Source: Gammaproteobacteria bacterium (GTDB taxonomy: Bacteria > Pseudomonadota > Gammaproteobacteria > SZUA-229). Taken from it: 47,766 bases of DNA. The stretch lies in the NCBI GenBank assembly GCA_015488295.1, contig WFOC01000101.1, positions 1 to 47,766 on the forward strand, in the 5' to 3' direction. The notes below the pieces were generated by a model. It had not been told where the DNA came from. It made no database searches and was given only the letters and a program-made list of their open reading frames with translations. Below, one piece after another: positions 8,654 to 18,890 of the stretch. The translations under genes and the position numbers were made by a program. Numbering within the stretch: the stretch's first letter is position 1; every line of letters starts with the position of its first letter.

Positions 8654-9997
8654 ATGTCCGGTAATAAAGTAAAACCTGCCACTAAGGCTACCAGCACCAA
8701 ACCAGAGGTGAATACCCGCAACGAGCAGGTGTGTTTTGCTACCCTGCAGTTTGAGGATGAACCCTGGTCGTATGAAAACTACCTGAAAGTCGGTGGTTAT
8801 CAGGCGTGGCGAAAAATTCTTGAAGAAAAAATTCCGCCGGAAGACGTGGTCGAAGAGATCAAGAAATCCGGCCTGCGTGGTCGTGGCGGCGCGGGTTTTC
8901 CCACCGGCCTGAAATGGAGCTTTATGCCACGTACCGCACCAGTACAAAAATACCTGGTGTGCAACTCGGACGAATCGGAGCCGGGCACCTGCAAAGACCG
9001 CGAAATTTTACGTTACAACCCGCACGCTTTAGTCGAAGGCATGGCCATCGGCTGTTACGCCATGGGCGCGACTGCCGGTTACAACTACATGCGCGGCGAG
9101 TTTATGGACGAGCCGGCGATCCGTTTCAAGCAGGCATTGAAAGAAGCCTACGAGCAAGGCCTGCTGGGCGACAATATTCTAGGCACTGAGGTGTGCGTTG
9201 ATCTGCACGCTTCACTGGGTGCGGGTGCGTACATCTGTGGTGAAGAAACCGCGCTGTTGAACTCGCTGGAAGGCAAGCGCGGCCTGCCGCGTTTCAAGCC
9301 GCCTTTCCCGGCCAACTTTGGCCTGTATGGCAAGCCGACCACCATCAATAACACCGAAACGCTTTCTTCGATTCCGGCCATCATGCGCAACGGCGGTGAG
9401 TGGTTCCAGAACCTGGGTATTCCCAACAGCGGCGGTGTGAAACTGTTTTCTATCTCGGGTCATGTCAATAATCCGGGCAACTTCGAGATTCCGATGGGCA
9501 CCCCGTTTGCTGATCTGCTGGAAATGGCCGGCGGCGTGAAAGACGGTCGCAAATTAAAAGCCGTGATTCCCGGTGGTTCTTCAGTCCCTGTGGTGCCCGG
9601 CGATATCATGATGCAGACCAATATGGATTATGATTCCATCGTTGAAGCCGGCTCGATGCTGGGTTCCGGCGCGGTCATCGTGATGGACGAGACCACCGAC
9701 ATGGTCAAGGTATTACGCCGCCTTTCGCAGTTCTATTTTTCAGAGTCCTGTGGCCAGTGTACGCCATGCCGCGAAGGCACCGGCTGGCTGTACCGCATGC
9801 TGACACGCATTATCGAAGGCAAGGGCACCATGGCCGACATCGATAAACTCGATGATGTCGCCAGCAAGATCGAAGGCCGTACCATCTGCGCCCTGGGCGA
9901 CGCGGCAGCAATGCCGGTACGCAGCTTCATCAAGCATTACCGCGCAGAATTTGAATACTACGTCGAACATAAACACAGCATGGTGAAGGCCGCATAA
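8654..9997 (+). CDS. nuoF: NADH-quinone oxidoreductase subunit F
   Basis: NuoF is the 51-kDa subunit that binds NADH and FMN and passes electrons to 4Fe-4S cluster N3. Visible motifs are the nucleotide-binding [13 protein letters not shown] (about 76-88), the FMN-site [14 protein letters not shown] (103 onwards), [13 protein letters not shown], and the N3 ligands Cys366, Cys369 and Cys372 in [12 protein letters not shown] with Cys412 in TICALGD. It has 447 residues. The N-terminal 20 residues are Lys/Thr-rich and slightly longer than in many homologues. The stop codon overlaps the nuoG ATG. Confidence 0.98.
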   Translation: MSGNKVKPATKATSTKPEVNTRNEQVCFATLQFEDEPWSYENYLKVGGYQAWRKILEEKIPPEDVVEEIKKSGLRGRGGAGFPTGLKWSFMPRTAPVQKYLVCNSDESEPGTCKDREILRYNPHALVEGMAIGCYAMGATAGYNYMRGEFMDEPAIRFKQALKEAYEQGLLGDNILGTEVCVDLHASLGAGAYICGEETALLNSLEGKRGLPRFKPPFPANFGLYGKPTTINNTETLSSIPAIMRNGGEWFQNLGIPNSGGVKLFSISGHVNNPGNFEIPMGTPFADLLEMAGGVKDGRKLKAVIPGGSSVPVVPGDIMMQTNMDYDSIVEAGSMLGSGAVIVMDETTDMVKVLRRLSQFYFSESCGQCTPCREGTGWLYRMLTRIIEGKGTMADIDKLDDVASKIEGRTICALGDAAAMPVRSFIKHYRAEFEYYVEHKHSMVKAA

Positions 9998-12531
9998 TGT
10001 CAGACACCAAAAACACAACTGAAGACATGGTCACCATCACGGTCGATGGCAAAGAAGTGCAGGCACCGAAAGGCGCGATGCTGATCGAAGTGACCGACGC
10101 GCACAACATCAAGGTGCCGCGTTTCTGTTACCACAAAAAACTGGCGATTGCGGCCAATTGCCGCATGTGTCTGGTCGAAGTCGAAAAAGCACCGAAGCCG
10201 TTGCCCGCCTGTGCCACACCGGTGATGGACGGCATGGTGGTGCACACGCATTCACAGGTAGCGAAAGACGCGCAGCAATCAGTCATGGAGTTTCTGCTCA
10301 TCAATCACCCGCTGGACTGCCCCATCTGTGACCAGGGCGGTGAGTGTGAATTGCAGGATGTGGCCGTGGCTTATGGCCGTTCCGAGTCGGAGTTTTACGA
10401 AGTCAAACACGTGGCTTTCGATAAAAATATCGGCCCGCTGATTGCTACCGAACTGACGCGCTGCATTCACTGCACACGTTGTGTACGTTTCGGTCGTGAG
10501 ATTGCCGGCATCCGTGAACTGGGTATGACTGGTCGCGGCGAGAATTCCCTGATTACTACTTTCGTCGATGAGTGTGTTAACTCCGAGATGTCGGGCAACG
10601 CGGTTGATGTCTGTCCGGTGGGTGCGCTCACCGCCAAACCTTCGCGCTTCAAAGGTCGCGCCTGGGAGATGGTGCAGCATAAAACCATCGCGCCGCATGA
10701 CTGCATCGGTTCAAATATTTATGTACACACCCTGCGCAGTGAAATCGTGCGCGTGGTGCCTCGCGAAAACGAAGCCATCAACGAAGTCTGGCTGTCTGAC
10801 CGTGACCGCTTCAGTTACGAAGGGGTTGACACGACTGACCGCCTGACCACACCGATGATCAGGCGTGACGGTCAGTGGCACAGTGCTGGCTGGGACGAAG
10901 CGTTGCAGCTGGTGGCGGATAAATTCAAGGCTGTGGCTGATGCCAGGGCTGAAATGCTGGCGGCCCAGGAAGCGGCTGAGAAAGCCGAAGCTTCAGAAGA
11001 AGCCAGCGACGATACCGGCATAAGCGCAGAAGCGGAAGGCGATGCTGAAACCGAAGTTGCCGCACCGGTTATCACCGAGATGGCAGCACTGGTGTCTGCC
11101 AACGCCACGCTGGAAGAGCAATACCTCACACAAAAATTAATGCGCGTGCTGGGCAGTGGCAATATCGACCACCGCCTGCGGCAGTCAGATTTTTCTGATC
11201 AGGATACCGCGCCGGTGATGCCGTGGCTGGGTCAGAACATTGAGCAGCTGGAAACAGTAAACGCCGCTTTATTGATCGGCTCCAATGTGCGCAAGGAACA
11301 GCCCATCGCCAATTTACGTCTGCGTAAGGCAGCGGTGAATAACAATGCGGCTATCTCGTTTGTGAACCCGCGTGCTTATGAATTTAATTATCCGGTGGCC
11401 AGTAATATCGCTGTGGCGCAACAGCAGATGGTCAACGAACTGGCGGCTATCGCGGCGGCTGCGCATCAGTTAAGCGCTGATGCCGTGCCGGAAAACCTGG
11501 CGAAAGCTGCAGTCAACGATACCCACAAAGCCATCGCCAAGCAGTTAAACGATGCTGAATCAGCCACCGTTTTGCTCGGCAACATCGCGCAGCTGCACCC
11601 GCAGTTCTCAGCCTTGCGCGCACTGGCTGAAGACATCGCCAAACAGACTGGCAGTCGCCTGGGCTATCTTACTGATGGCGCGAATGCTGCCGGTGCCTGG
11701 CTGGCTGGCGCGGTGCCGCATCGTGGTACAGCGGGTGCGACGGAAGATGTGCCTGTGGGTAAAAATATTGAAGAACTGTATGGCGAAAAACTGGCTGCCT
11801 GTCTGCTGCTGAATATCGAGCCGGACACCGATGCGGCCAATGCCAAAGCCCTGCTGGCGATGCTGGACGAAAGCGATTTTGTGGTCTCGGTTTCTGCTTA
11901 TAACTCGGCTTCATTAAAAGAAGTTGCTGACGTGCTGTTGCCGGCGGCGAGTTTCATGGAAACGTCCGGCACTTACGTCAATGCTGAAGGTTTGTGGCAA
12001 AGTTTCAAAGGTGTGGTTTCACCGAAAGGCGAATCACGACCAGCATGGAAAATCCTGCGCGTACTGGGCAACCTGAGTGGTGTTGACGGTTTTGAATTTA
12101 TGTCATCGCAGGATGTGAAAAACGAAGTGCGCTCGCAGTGTGAAAGCATTGAATTATCCAACATGACCGGCGCAGCGGTGAGCGATGTTGATGTCAGCGT
12201 TGCTGATGGTTTGCACCGTGCATCTGATGTACCGATGTACGCGGTGGATGCTGTCGTGCGCCGTGCCGATGCGCTGCAACGTACGGTAGATGCGCAGTCC
12301 ATGTGTGTGCGTTTGAATAGCGCTGAAGCCGAACGTCTCGGTGTGAGCGCGGCATCGGCGGTGACGGTGAAGCAGGGCGATAACAGCGCGGCGTTGAACC
12401 TGGTGATCGATGATTCGATTCCTGATGCGTCAGCCTGGATTCCGCTGGCCGTTGAAGGCAATGATTTGCTCGGCGCGGCGTTTGCCGAGGTAAGTATTGA
12501 AGCTCTGACTTCAGAGGCAGTTGGCGCATGA
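9997..12531 (+). CDS. nuoG: NADH-quinone oxidoreductase subunit G
   Basis: NuoG is the 75-kDa subunit carrying the chain of iron-sulfur clusters between FMN and the quinone end. Ligand sets are visible for N1b (Cys44, 55, 58, 72), N5 (His104, Cys108, 111, 117) and N4 (Cys156, 159, 162, 206). The rest is a molybdopterin-oxidoreductase-like fold without a cofactor. At 844 residues it is longer than many homologues (about 780-800). Roughly residues 314-362 form an Ala/Glu-rich segment that looks inserted just before the conserved [25 protein letters not shown]. There is no N7 cluster motif, as in most Beta/Gammaproteobacteria outside enterics. nuoH starts in the overlapping ATGA. Confidence 0.97.
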   Translation: MSDTKNTTEDMVTITVDGKEVQAPKGAMLIEVTDAHNIKVPRFCYHKKLAIAANCRMCLVEVEKAPKPLPACATPVMDGMVVHTHSQVAKDAQQSVMEFLLINHPLDCPICDQGGECELQDVAVAYGRSESEFYEVKHVAFDKNIGPLIATELTRCIHCTRCVRFGREIAGIRELGMTGRGENSLITTFVDECVNSEMSGNAVDVCPVGALTAKPSRFKGRAWEMVQHKTIAPHDCIGSNIYVHTLRSEIVRVVPRENEAINEVWLSDRDRFSYEGVDTTDRLTTPMIRRDGQWHSAGWDEALQLVADKFKAVADARAEMLAAQEAAEKAEASEEASDDTGISAEAEGDAETEVAAPVITEMAALVSANATLEEQYLTQKLMRVLGSGNIDHRLRQSDFSDQDTAPVMPWLGQNIEQLETVNAALLIGSNVRKEQPIANLRLRKAAVNNNAAISFVNPRAYEFNYPVASNIAVAQQQMVNELAAIAAAAHQLSADAVPENLAKAAVNDTHKAIAKQLNDAESATVLLGNIAQLHPQFSALRALAEDIAKQTGSRLGYLTDGANAAGAWLAGAVPHRGTAGATEDVPVGKNIEELYGEKLAACLLLNIEPDTDAANAKALLAMLDESDFVVSVSAYNSASLKEVADVLLPAASFMETSGTYVNAEGLWQSFKGVVSPKGESRPAWKILRVLGNLSGVDGFEFMSSQDVKNEVRSQCESIELSNMTGAAVSDVDVSVADGLHRASDVPMYAVDAVVRRADALQRTVDAQSMCVRLNSAEAERLGVSAASAVTVKQGDNSAALNLVIDDSIPDASAWIPLAVEGNDLLGAAFAEVSIEALTSEAVGA

Positions 12532-13619
12532 ACGAGATGATAGATAACCTGTTGACCACCGGGCTGGAAATCTGGAACTGGTTCCCGGCCGACTGGCAGA
12601 CCCTGTTGCTGATTCTCGGCAAGATCATTCTGATTCTGGTGCCGTTGATGATCTGTGTGGCATACATTACTTACGCCGAGCGCAAGATCATCGGTTATAT
12701 GCAGATTCGTATCGGGCCTAACCGGGTTGGTCCGCGTGGCTGGTTGCAGCCGATAGCAGATGCGATGAAACTGCTGTTCAAGGAAGTCATCATCCCGACC
12801 AAATCAGACAAATATTTATTTTTGATCGCGCCGGTACTGGCGATTATGCCAGCACTTGCCGCCTGGGCGGTGATTCCGTTCGACCGTGGCGTGGTGCTGA
12901 CCGATGTCAATGCCGGCCTGCTTTACGTGCTGGCGCTGACTTCCATCGGCGTGTACGGTGTGATTATTGCGGGCTGGGCCTCCAATTCCAAGTACGCGAT
13001 TTTAAGTTCGCTGCGTGTCGGCGCGCAGATTGTGGCTTACGAAATCGCCATGGGTTTTGCTCTGGTTGGCGTGGTCATGGCCAGCGGTAGTCTGAACATG
13101 AGCGACATCGTCGAAGGCCAGGCGGGTGGTATGTCCAGCTGGTATATCTGGCCGTTACTGCCGCTGTTCTTTGTTTACTTTATTTCCGGTGTGGCCGAGA
13201 CCAACCGTGCGCCATTCGATGTCGCCGAAGGTGAATCTGAAATCGTCGCCGGCTTCCACGTGGAATATTCCGGCATGGCGTTTGCTGTGTTCTTCCTCGC
13301 GGAATACGCCAACATTATTCTGATTTCTTCCCTGACCGCGCTGTTGTTCCTCGGTGGCTGGTTGTCACCGTTTGAAGGTCTGGTCGAGGCGGGTCACTGG
13401 CTGGGAGCAAGCAGTTTCTTCTGGTTTTTTGCCAAAGCGTGTTTCTTTGCTTTCTGTTTCCTCTGGTTCCGCGCCACCTTCCCGCGTTATCGTTATGACC
13501 AGATCATGCGTCTGGGCTGGAAAGTATTTATTCCTGTAACCATTGTCTGGCTGTTTGTTGAAGGCCTGATGATCGTGGCTGAAGTTGGCCCATGGGCAGC
13601 TTCAACAGGGGCGGTGTAG
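12528..13619 (+). CDS. nuoH: NADH-quinone oxidoreductase subunit H
   Basis: NuoH is the membrane subunit that forms the mouth of the quinone channel and links electron transfer to the proton-pumping arm. It has 363 residues and about eight or nine hydrophobic helices. Conserved loops are [37 protein letters not shown], the acidic [31 protein letters not shown] and [21 protein letters not shown] 12528 overlaps the nuoG stop (ATGA), so translation is coupled. Confidence 0.98.
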   Translation: MNEMIDNLLTTGLEIWNWFPADWQTLLLILGKIILILVPLMICVAYITYAERKIIGYMQIRIGPNRVGPRGWLQPIADAMKLLFKEVIIPTKSDKYLFLIAPVLAIMPALAAWAVIPFDRGVVLTDVNAGLLYVLALTSIGVYGVIIAGWASNSKYAILSSLRVGAQIVAYEIAMGFALVGVVMASGSLNMSDIVEGQAGGMSSWYIWPLLPLFFVYFISGVAETNRAPFDVAEGESEIVAGFHVEYSGMAFAVFFLAEYANIILISSLTALLFLGGWLSPFEGLVEAGHWLGASSFFWFFAKACFFAFCFLWFRATFPRYRYDQIMRLGWKVFIPVTIVWLFVEGLMIVAEVGPWAASTGAV

Positions 13620-13629
13620 GGGTAACGAT

Positions 13630-14118
13630 ATGAGCGCTATAAAACATTTTATTAAAAGTTTTTCTTTCTGGGAGTTGTTGCAGGGGCTGGCCGTTACCGG
13701 TAAATACCTGTTTGCACCGAAGATTACAGTTCAGTACCCGGAAGAAAGAACGCCGATGTCGCCACGTTTTCGCGGCCTGCATGCACAGCGTCGTTACGCC
13801 AATGGCGAAGAACGCTGCATTGCCTGCAAGATGTGTGAAGCGGTTTGCCCGGCACTGGCGATTACCATTGATTCGGAAGAACGTGAAGATGGCACACGCC
13901 GCACCACGCGTTATGATATCGATCTGTTCAAATGCATCTACTGTGGTTTCTGTGAAGAAGCCTGCCCGGTGGATGCCATCGTGGAAACGCATATTTTTGA
14001 ATACCACTTTGAAGAACACGGCACGCAGATTATGACCAAGGAAAAACTGCTTGAGATCGGTGATAAATATGAGGCAGAAATTGCGGCTAATAAACAGGCG
14101 GATGCGGCGTACCGTTAG
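13630..14118 (+). CDS. nuoI: NADH-quinone oxidoreductase subunit I
   Basis: NuoI is the ferredoxin-like subunit with clusters N6a and N6b, which relay electrons from NuoG to NuoB. Two CxxCxxCxxxC motifs are visible: Cys63, 66, 69, 73 ([12 protein letters not shown]) and Cys102, 105, 108, 112 ([16 protein letters not shown]). Length is 162 residues. A GTG-type start at 13585 inside nuoH is in frame, but ATG 13630 gives the normal N-terminus [11 protein letters not shown]. The stop codon is followed directly by a seven-pair hairpin and then by a heptamer repeat. Confidence 0.97.
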   Translation: MSAIKHFIKSFSFWELLQGLAVTGKYLFAPKITVQYPEERTPMSPRFRGLHAQRRYANGEERCIACKMCEAVCPALAITIDSEEREDGTRRTTRYDIDLFKCIYCGFCEEACPVDAIVETHIFEYHFEEHGTQIMTKEKLLEIGDKYEAEIAANKQADAAYR

Positions 14119-14135
14119 GCTTATCGAAGATAAGC
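14119..14135. repeat. Perfect 7-bp hairpin directly after the nuoI stop
   Basis: GCTTATC/GATAAGC with a three-base GAA loop begins at the first base after the TAG stop. It is not followed by a T-run, so it is not a classical terminator. The same layout (stop, 7-bp stem with 3-base loop, AATGAAT heptamers) recurs after the TatT-like gene at 31731. Confidence 0.75.
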
Positions 14136-14246
14136 AATGAAAAGCGAAAAATGAATAATGAAAAATAACAGGCAAAAAACAAAGCACAGCATTTATGAAA
14201 TGAAAAGGTTTTTCATTTTTCATTTTTCATTTTTCATTTTTCATTG
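14135..14246. repeat. Heptamer inverted repeat (TTTTTCA family) between nuoI and nuoJ
   Basis: The left side starts CAATGAAAAGCG and continues with AATGAAT/AATGAAA heptamers to about 14170. The right side is five perfect copies of TTTTTCA (14209-14243) ending in TTG. The two sides are complementary and could form a long A-T rich hairpin inside the nuo transcript. A homologous copy lies between nuoL and nuoM. Confidence 0.9.
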
Positions 14247-14270
14247 TGCAGCATCAGGATTACAGAAATA

Positions 14271-14885
14271 ATGACGATTACAGATTTTTTATTTTTCGCC
14301 TTCGCCGGTGCCACTATCATGGCTGCACTAGGCGTGGTGACATCCAGAAACCCGGTGCACTCTGCGCTGTTTTTAGTGCTGACTTTTTTCAGTTGTTCGG
14401 CGATCTGGCTGATGCTGGAAGCAGAGTTTCTGGCGATTACGCTGGTGCTGGTTTATGTTGGCGCGGTGATGGTGCTGTTCCTGTTTGTGGTGATGATGCT
14501 GGACATCAACGTTGCCAAAATGCGCGAAGGTTTTGTCTCCTATCTTCCCATCGGTGGTCTGTTTGCGTTTTTGATGCTGGCGGTCATGGTTTATGTGGTC
14601 GGCCCGGTTGGCCCGGATGTGATGGGTGCAGCGGCGCTGGATAATGCGGTGCAGCACGGGCCGGAATACAGTAACACCGAAGAACTGGGCAAGATTCTTT
14701 ACACTGATTATGTGCTGGCATTTGAGATTGCCGCCATTATCCTGCTGGTCGCGATTATCGCGGCTATCGCGCTGACCCTGCGTAGACGACCAACAACAAA
14801 ATATCAGACACCGTCGAAGCAGATTAAAGTGAAGAGTGCAGATCGCCTGAAAGTTATCAAGTCAGATGCCGAGGTGCTGAAATGA
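14271..14885 (+). CDS. nuoJ: NADH-quinone oxidoreductase subunit J
   Basis: NuoJ is a membrane subunit of complex I whose third helix takes part in the conformational coupling of the pump. The 204-residue sequence contains five hydrophobic helices. The motif [20 protein letters not shown] (about residues 55-74) is the conserved helix with its glycine hinge. The C-terminal 35 residues are Lys/Arg-rich and cytoplasmic. ATG 14271 is chosen over a TTG at 14244 because [13 protein letters not shown] is the normal start and an AGGA lies about eleven bases upstream. nuoK begins within the overlapping ATGA. Confidence 0.96.
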   Translation: MTITDFLFFAFAGATIMAALGVVTSRNPVHSALFLVLTFFSCSAIWLMLEAEFLAITLVLVYVGAVMVLFLFVVMMLDINVAKMREGFVSYLPIGGLFAFLMLAVMVYVVGPVGPDVMGAAALDNAVQHGPEYSNTEELGKILYTDYVLAFEIAAIILLVAIIAAIALTLRRRPTTKYQTPSKQIKVKSADRLKVIKSDAEVLK

Positions 14886-15187
14886 TCGGTTTAACCAGTT
14901 ACTTAACCCTGGGAGCAATTCTGTTCGCCATCAGTGTGGCCGGTATTTTTCTTAACCGGAAAAATGTTGTGGTGCTGCTGATGTGTATCGAGCTGATGCT
15001 GCTGGCGGCGAATATTAATTTCATTGCCTTCTCGCATTATCTGAATGATTCAGCTGGCCAGGTGTTTGTCTTCTTTATTCTGACGGTAGCAGCGGCAGAG
15101 GCGGCCATCGGCCTTGCCATTCTTGTTGTGTTGTTCCGTAACCGCAACACCATTGATGTCGAAGACCTCGACACACTGAAAGGATAA
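14882..15187 (+). CDS. nuoK: NADH-quinone oxidoreductase subunit K
   Basis: NuoK is a small three-helix membrane subunit related to MrpC antiporter subunits and part of the proton path. Length is 101 residues, exactly typical. The buried glutamates lie in [20 protein letters not shown] and [15 protein letters not shown]. It overlaps nuoJ by four bases (ATGA). nuoL starts five bases after its stop. Confidence 0.97.
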   Translation: MIGLTSYLTLGAILFAISVAGIFLNRKNVVVLLMCIELMLLAANINFIAFSHYLNDSAGQVFVFFILTVAAAEAAIGLAILVVLFRNRNTIDVEDLDTLKG

Positions 15188-15192
15188 GCCTG

Positions 15193-17181
15193 ATGGATAT
15201 TTTATATCTTGCCATTCCACTCGCTTCGCTTTTTGGCGCGATCATCGCCGGCTTCTTCGGCGCACAGATCGGCCGTAAAGGTGCGCACACTGTTACCATT
15301 CTGGGTGTTGGCATTTCCTTCATCCTGTCGCTGATTGCGCTCAACCATCATGTGTTTAATGGTGCGCCGGCTTATAACGAATCGGTTTATGTCTGGATGG
15401 TGTCAGGTGATATTCGTTTTGAAATCGGTTTTCTGGTCGACAACCTGACGGTGATGATGATGTCGGTGGTTACCGGTGTTTCCCTGATGGTTCACATCTA
15501 CACCATCGGTTACATGGCGGACGATCTGCATAACTGGCCGAAAGAAAGCCTTGCCGGTACTAATTCTTACCAGCGTTTCTTCAGCTATATCTCGCTGTTT
15601 ACTTTCTCCATGCTGATGCTGGTGATGTCGAACAACTTCCTGCAGCTGTTTTTCGGCTGGGAAGCGGTGGGTCTGGTTTCGTATTTGTTGATCGGTTTCT
15701 GGTCGGTGCGCCCGACGGCGGTGTATGCCAACCTGAAAGCGTTCCTGGTCAACCGTGTTGGTGACTTCGGGTTTATCCTGGGTATTGCTGCCGTGGTGAT
15801 GTATACCGGTAGCCTGGATTATTACGAAGTGTTCGCGCAGGCGGAGCAGCTTTCGGCGCAGACCATGAGTATTTTCTCCGGCACCGAGTGGAGCGTGATC
15901 AGCGTGATCTGTATCCTGCTGTTTGTCGGTGCCATGGGTAAATCGGCACAGATGCCGTTACACGTCTGGCTGCCTGATTCGATGGAAGGCCCGACCCCGA
16001 TTTCAGCTTTGATCCATGCCGCAACCATGGTTACCGCCGGTATTTTTATGGTGACACGCATGTCACCGATGTATGAGCTGTCGGATGCGGCGCTGAGTTT
16101 CATTATTGTTATCGGTGCCATGACGGCTTTCCTCATGGGGCTGATCGGTATCGTGCAGAACGACATCAAACGCGTGGTGGCTTACTCCACACTGTCGCAA
16201 CTGGGTTACATGACCGTGGCGCTGGGTGCTTCGGCTTATTCTGCTGCTGTGTTCCATTTGATGACACACGCTTTTTTCAAGGCGCTGTTATTCCTCGCTG
16301 CCGGTGCAGTGATTATGGCCATGCACCATGAACAGGACATGCGCAAGATGGGCGGTCTGAAAAAATATCTGCCGATCACTTACTGGACCTCACTGGTCGG
16401 TTCGCTGGCATTGATCGGCTTCCCCGGTTTTTCCGGTTTCTTCTCCAAAGACGGCATCATCGAAGCGGTGCGTCATTCAAATATTGCGGGCAGTGACCTG
16501 GCGTATTACGCTGTTCTGTCCGGCGTGTTCATTACCGCGTTTTATTCGTTCCGCATGTTCTTCATGGTGTTCCACGGTGAAGAGCGCATGGACAAACACA
16601 CCAGAGAGCATCTGCATGAACCTTCATGGGTGGTCACTGTGCCGCTGATTCTGCTGGCGATTCCTTCGGTGTTTATCGGCGGTTTCACCATCGGCGATAT
16701 GTTGTTCGGTGATTATTTTGGCAGCGCGGTTTATATTGCCGAGCACCACAATGGCCTGGCAGAAGTTGGTAAACACTTCCACGGTGCGTGGGCATTTGTT
16801 GAAGAAGGTTTTAGTCACCCGCCGCTCTATCTGGCAGCTTCCGGTGTTATCGCTGCGTGGTATATCTATCTGGTGCAGCCGAGCATAGCGGCAAACACCA
16901 AACAGCGTTTCAGTGCGATTTACAAACTGCTCGACAATAAGTATTACTTCGATGATTTCAATGCTGCTTTCTTCGGTAAAGGCAGTCGTTTACTGGGCGG
17001 TCGTTTATGGCAGGTCGGTGATGTGAAATTTATCGATGGCGTGCTGGTCAATGGCTCGGCCAGACTGGTTGGCTGGTTTGCCGGCGTAAGCCGCAAGCTT
17101 CAAACAGGTTATCTGTACCATTATGCATTTGCCATGATTGTCGGGGTGCTTATGTTGTTTGCGATTGGGCTGGCGGTTTGA
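15193..17181 (+). CDS. nuoL: NADH-quinone oxidoreductase subunit L
   Basis: NuoL is the most distal antiporter-like pump of complex I, with a long lateral helix along the membrane arm. It has 662 residues and about 16 hydrophobic helices. The Mrp-type core contains FFGWEAVGLVSYLLIGFW (the key Glu) and the hallmark AQMPLHVWLPDSMEGPTPISALIHAATMV. DIKRVVAYSTLSQLGYM and GFFSKDGIIEA follow. ATG 15193 has AAGGAT eight bases upstream. After the stop a heptamer inverted repeat separates it from nuoM. Confidence 0.98.
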   Translation: MDILYLAIPLASLFGAIIAGFFGAQIGRKGAHTVTILGVGISFILSLIALNHHVFNGAPAYNESVYVWMVSGDIRFEIGFLVDNLTVMMMSVVTGVSLMVHIYTIGYMADDLHNWPKESLAGTNSYQRFFSYISLFTFSMLMLVMSNNFLQLFFGWEAVGLVSYLLIGFWSVRPTAVYANLKAFLVNRVGDFGFILGIAAVVMYTGSLDYYEVFAQAEQLSAQTMSIFSGTEWSVISVICILLFVGAMGKSAQMPLHVWLPDSMEGPTPISALIHAATMVTAGIFMVTRMSPMYELSDAALSFIIVIGAMTAFLMGLIGIVQNDIKRVVAYSTLSQLGYMTVALGASAYSAAVFHLMTHAFFKALLFLAAGAVIMAMHHEQDMRKMGGLKKYLPITYWTSLVGSLALIGFPGFSGFFSKDGIIEAVRHSNIAGSDLAYYAVLSGVFITAFYSFRMFFMVFHGEERMDKHTREHLHEPSWVVTVPLILLAIPSVFIGGFTIGDMLFGDYFGSAVYIAEHHNGLAEVGKHFHGAWAFVEEGFSHPPLYLAASGVIAAWYIYLVQPSIAANTKQRFSAIYKLLDNKYYFDDFNAAFFGKGSRLLGGRLWQVGDVKFIDGVLVNGSARLVGWFAGVSRKLQTGYLYHYAFAMIVGVLMLFAIGLAV

Positions 17182-17184
17182 AGC

Positions 17185-17294
17185 CAATGAAAAGTGAAAA
17201 ATGAAAAATGAAAAATAACAAACAAAAACTAGCAGCGAAAAACGAAATTGAAACAATGAAAGATTTTTCATTTTTCACTTTTCATTTTTCATTG
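17185..17294. repeat. Heptamer inverted repeat (TTTTTCA family) between nuoL and nuoM
   Basis: The left arm 17185-17216 begins CAATGAAAAGTG and is made of AATGAAA heptamers. The right arm 17264-17294 is TTTTTCA, TTTTTCA, CTTTTCA, TTTTTCA, TTG. The left flank matches the copy at 14135 almost base for base through ATGAAAAATAACA. The right arm ends about six bases before the nuoM Shine-Dalgarno AAGGA. Confidence 0.9.
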
Positions 17295-17310
17295 ATTTCA
17301 AGGAAATCCC

Positions 17311-18834
17311 ATGTTTGCTGATCTACCACTATTAAGTCTGCTCGTCTGGCTGCCAATTATTGGCGGTGTCGCCGTATTGCTGTCTGGTGATAAGGGTGAT
17401 GCCAATGGTGTGCGTGTTTTATCGCTGGTTATTTCTGTTGCGACTTTTCTGTTAAGCATCGGCCTGTACACCGGTTTTGATTCGTCGACTTCATCCATGC
17501 AGTTTGTTGAAAAGCATGCCTGGATTCCGGCGTTTAATATCAATTATCATTTTGGTGTGGATGGTTTCTCCATGCCGCTGATCATTCTTACTACCTTCAC
17601 CACCATTCTGGTAGTGCTGGCGGGCTGGGAAGTGATCAAGAAAAAACCGGCGCAATATCTGGCCGCTTTCCTTATTATGGAAGGTCTGATGGTGGCGGTG
17701 TTTGCTGCGCTGGATGCAATTTTCTTCTACGTGTTCTGGGAAGCGATGCTGGTGCCGATGTTTATCCTGATCGGTGTCTGGGGCGGCGAGCGCCGGGTTT
17801 ACGCCACTATCAAGTTCTTCATTTATACTTTTATCGGCTCGGTGTTTATGCTGGTGGCGCTGATCTACATGTATTACAAGGGCGGCAGTTTTGCCATTCT
17901 GGATATGCATGCGCTGCCGTTGACGCTGAACGAGCAGATTCTGATTTTCCTTGCTTTCCTCGCTGCTTTCGCGGTGAAAGTGCCGATGTGGCCGGTACAC
18001 ACCTGGCTGCCTGACGCGCACGTGGAAGCACCTACCGGTGGTTCGGTGATACTGGCGGCCATCATGTTGAAAATCGGTGGTTACGGCTTTATCCGTTTCA
18101 GCATGCCGATTACGCCGGACGCAGCGCAGGCGCTTGACTGGTTGATTATCCTGATGTCACTGGTGGCAGTGGTTTATATCGGTTTTGTTGCCCTGGTGCA
18201 GCGCGACATGAAAAAACTGGTGGCGTATTCTTCTATCGCACACATGGGTTTTGTCACACTGGGTTTGTTTGTGGTGTTCCAGATCTGGGAAGACCCGGCC
18301 AATGCCGCCGGCGGCGGTGCGGCACTAGCGGTAGAAGGCGCGATGATTCAGATGATTTCGCACGGCTTTATTTCCGGTGCGATGTTCCTGATGATCGGTG
18401 TTCTGTACGACCGCATGCATACCCGTGAGATCAGCGCTTACGGCGGTGTGGTTCATACCATGCCGGTATTTGCCGGTTTTGCGGTGTTCTTCGCCATGGC
18501 CAACGCCGGCCTGCCGGGTACTTCGGGTTTTGTTGGTGAGTTTATGGTGATCCTTGCCAGCTTCCAGGCGAATTTCTGGTACGCCTTCCTCGCAGCATTA
18601 ACCCTTATTTTAGGCGCGGCTTACACCCTGTGGATGGTGAAGCGCGTATTTTATGGCGAGATCGCCAACGACGGTGTGCGAGCGCTGAAAGACCTGAACT
18701 CACGCGAGTTTGTCATCATGGCTATTCTGGCAGTCGCGGTTCTGGTTCTGGGTTTATGGCCTGCGCCGGTTATCGACGTGATGCACGCCACGGTAGAAAA
18801 CTTTCTGCAACATATAGCGGCCTCTAAACTGTAG
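17311..18834 (+). CDS. nuoM: NADH-quinone oxidoreductase subunit M
   Basis: NuoM is the middle antiporter-like proton pump of complex I. It has 507 residues and about 14 hydrophobic helices. Key features are FYVFWEAMLVPMFILIGVWGG (functional Glu), AFAVKVPMWPVHTWLPDAHVEAPTGGSV, the lysine-containing RDMKKLVAYSSIAHMGFV and MANAGLPGTSGFVGEFM. ATG 17311 has AAGGA seven bases upstream, immediately after the heptamer repeat. Its stop lies in a small 14-base tandem duplication. Confidence 0.98.
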   Translation: MFADLPLLSLLVWLPIIGGVAVLLSGDKGDANGVRVLSLVISVATFLLSIGLYTGFDSSTSSMQFVEKHAWIPAFNINYHFGVDGFSMPLIILTTFTTILVVLAGWEVIKKKPAQYLAAFLIMEGLMVAVFAALDAIFFYVFWEAMLVPMFILIGVWGGERRVYATIKFFIYTFIGSVFMLVALIYMYYKGGSFAILDMHALPLTLNEQILIFLAFLAAFAVKVPMWPVHTWLPDAHVEAPTGGSVILAAIMLKIGGYGFIRFSMPITPDAAQALDWLIILMSLVAVVYIGFVALVQRDMKKLVAYSSIAHMGFVTLGLFVVFQIWEDPANAAGGGAALAVEGAMIQMISHGFISGAMFLMIGVLYDRMHTREISAYGGVVHTMPVFAGFAVFFAMANAGLPGTSGFVGEFMVILASFQANFWYAFLAALTLILGAAYTLWMVKRVFYGEIANDGVRALKDLNSREFVIMAILAVAVLVLGLWPAPVIDVMHATVENFLQHIAASKL

Positions 18835-18862
18835 TGGCCAGGCTGTAGTGGCCACGCTGTAA
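18829..18862. repeat. Tandem duplication of a 14-base unit over the nuoM stop
   Basis: CTGTAGTGGCCAGG (18829-18842) is followed by CTGTAGTGGCCACG (18843-18856) and a partial third copy CTGTAA. The first copy supplies the nuoM stop codon TAG. It looks like local slippage in the nuoM-nuoN spacer. Confidence 0.85.
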
Positions 18863-18890
18863 ACGATTGAATAAGACTGGATAGATAAGA

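Noticed and set aside
13528-14223. 231-codon open frame on the minus strand opposite nuoI
   Set aside because: It is antisense to a clearly conserved gene with two ferredoxin motifs, and it runs through the heptamer repeat. It has no recognisable product.
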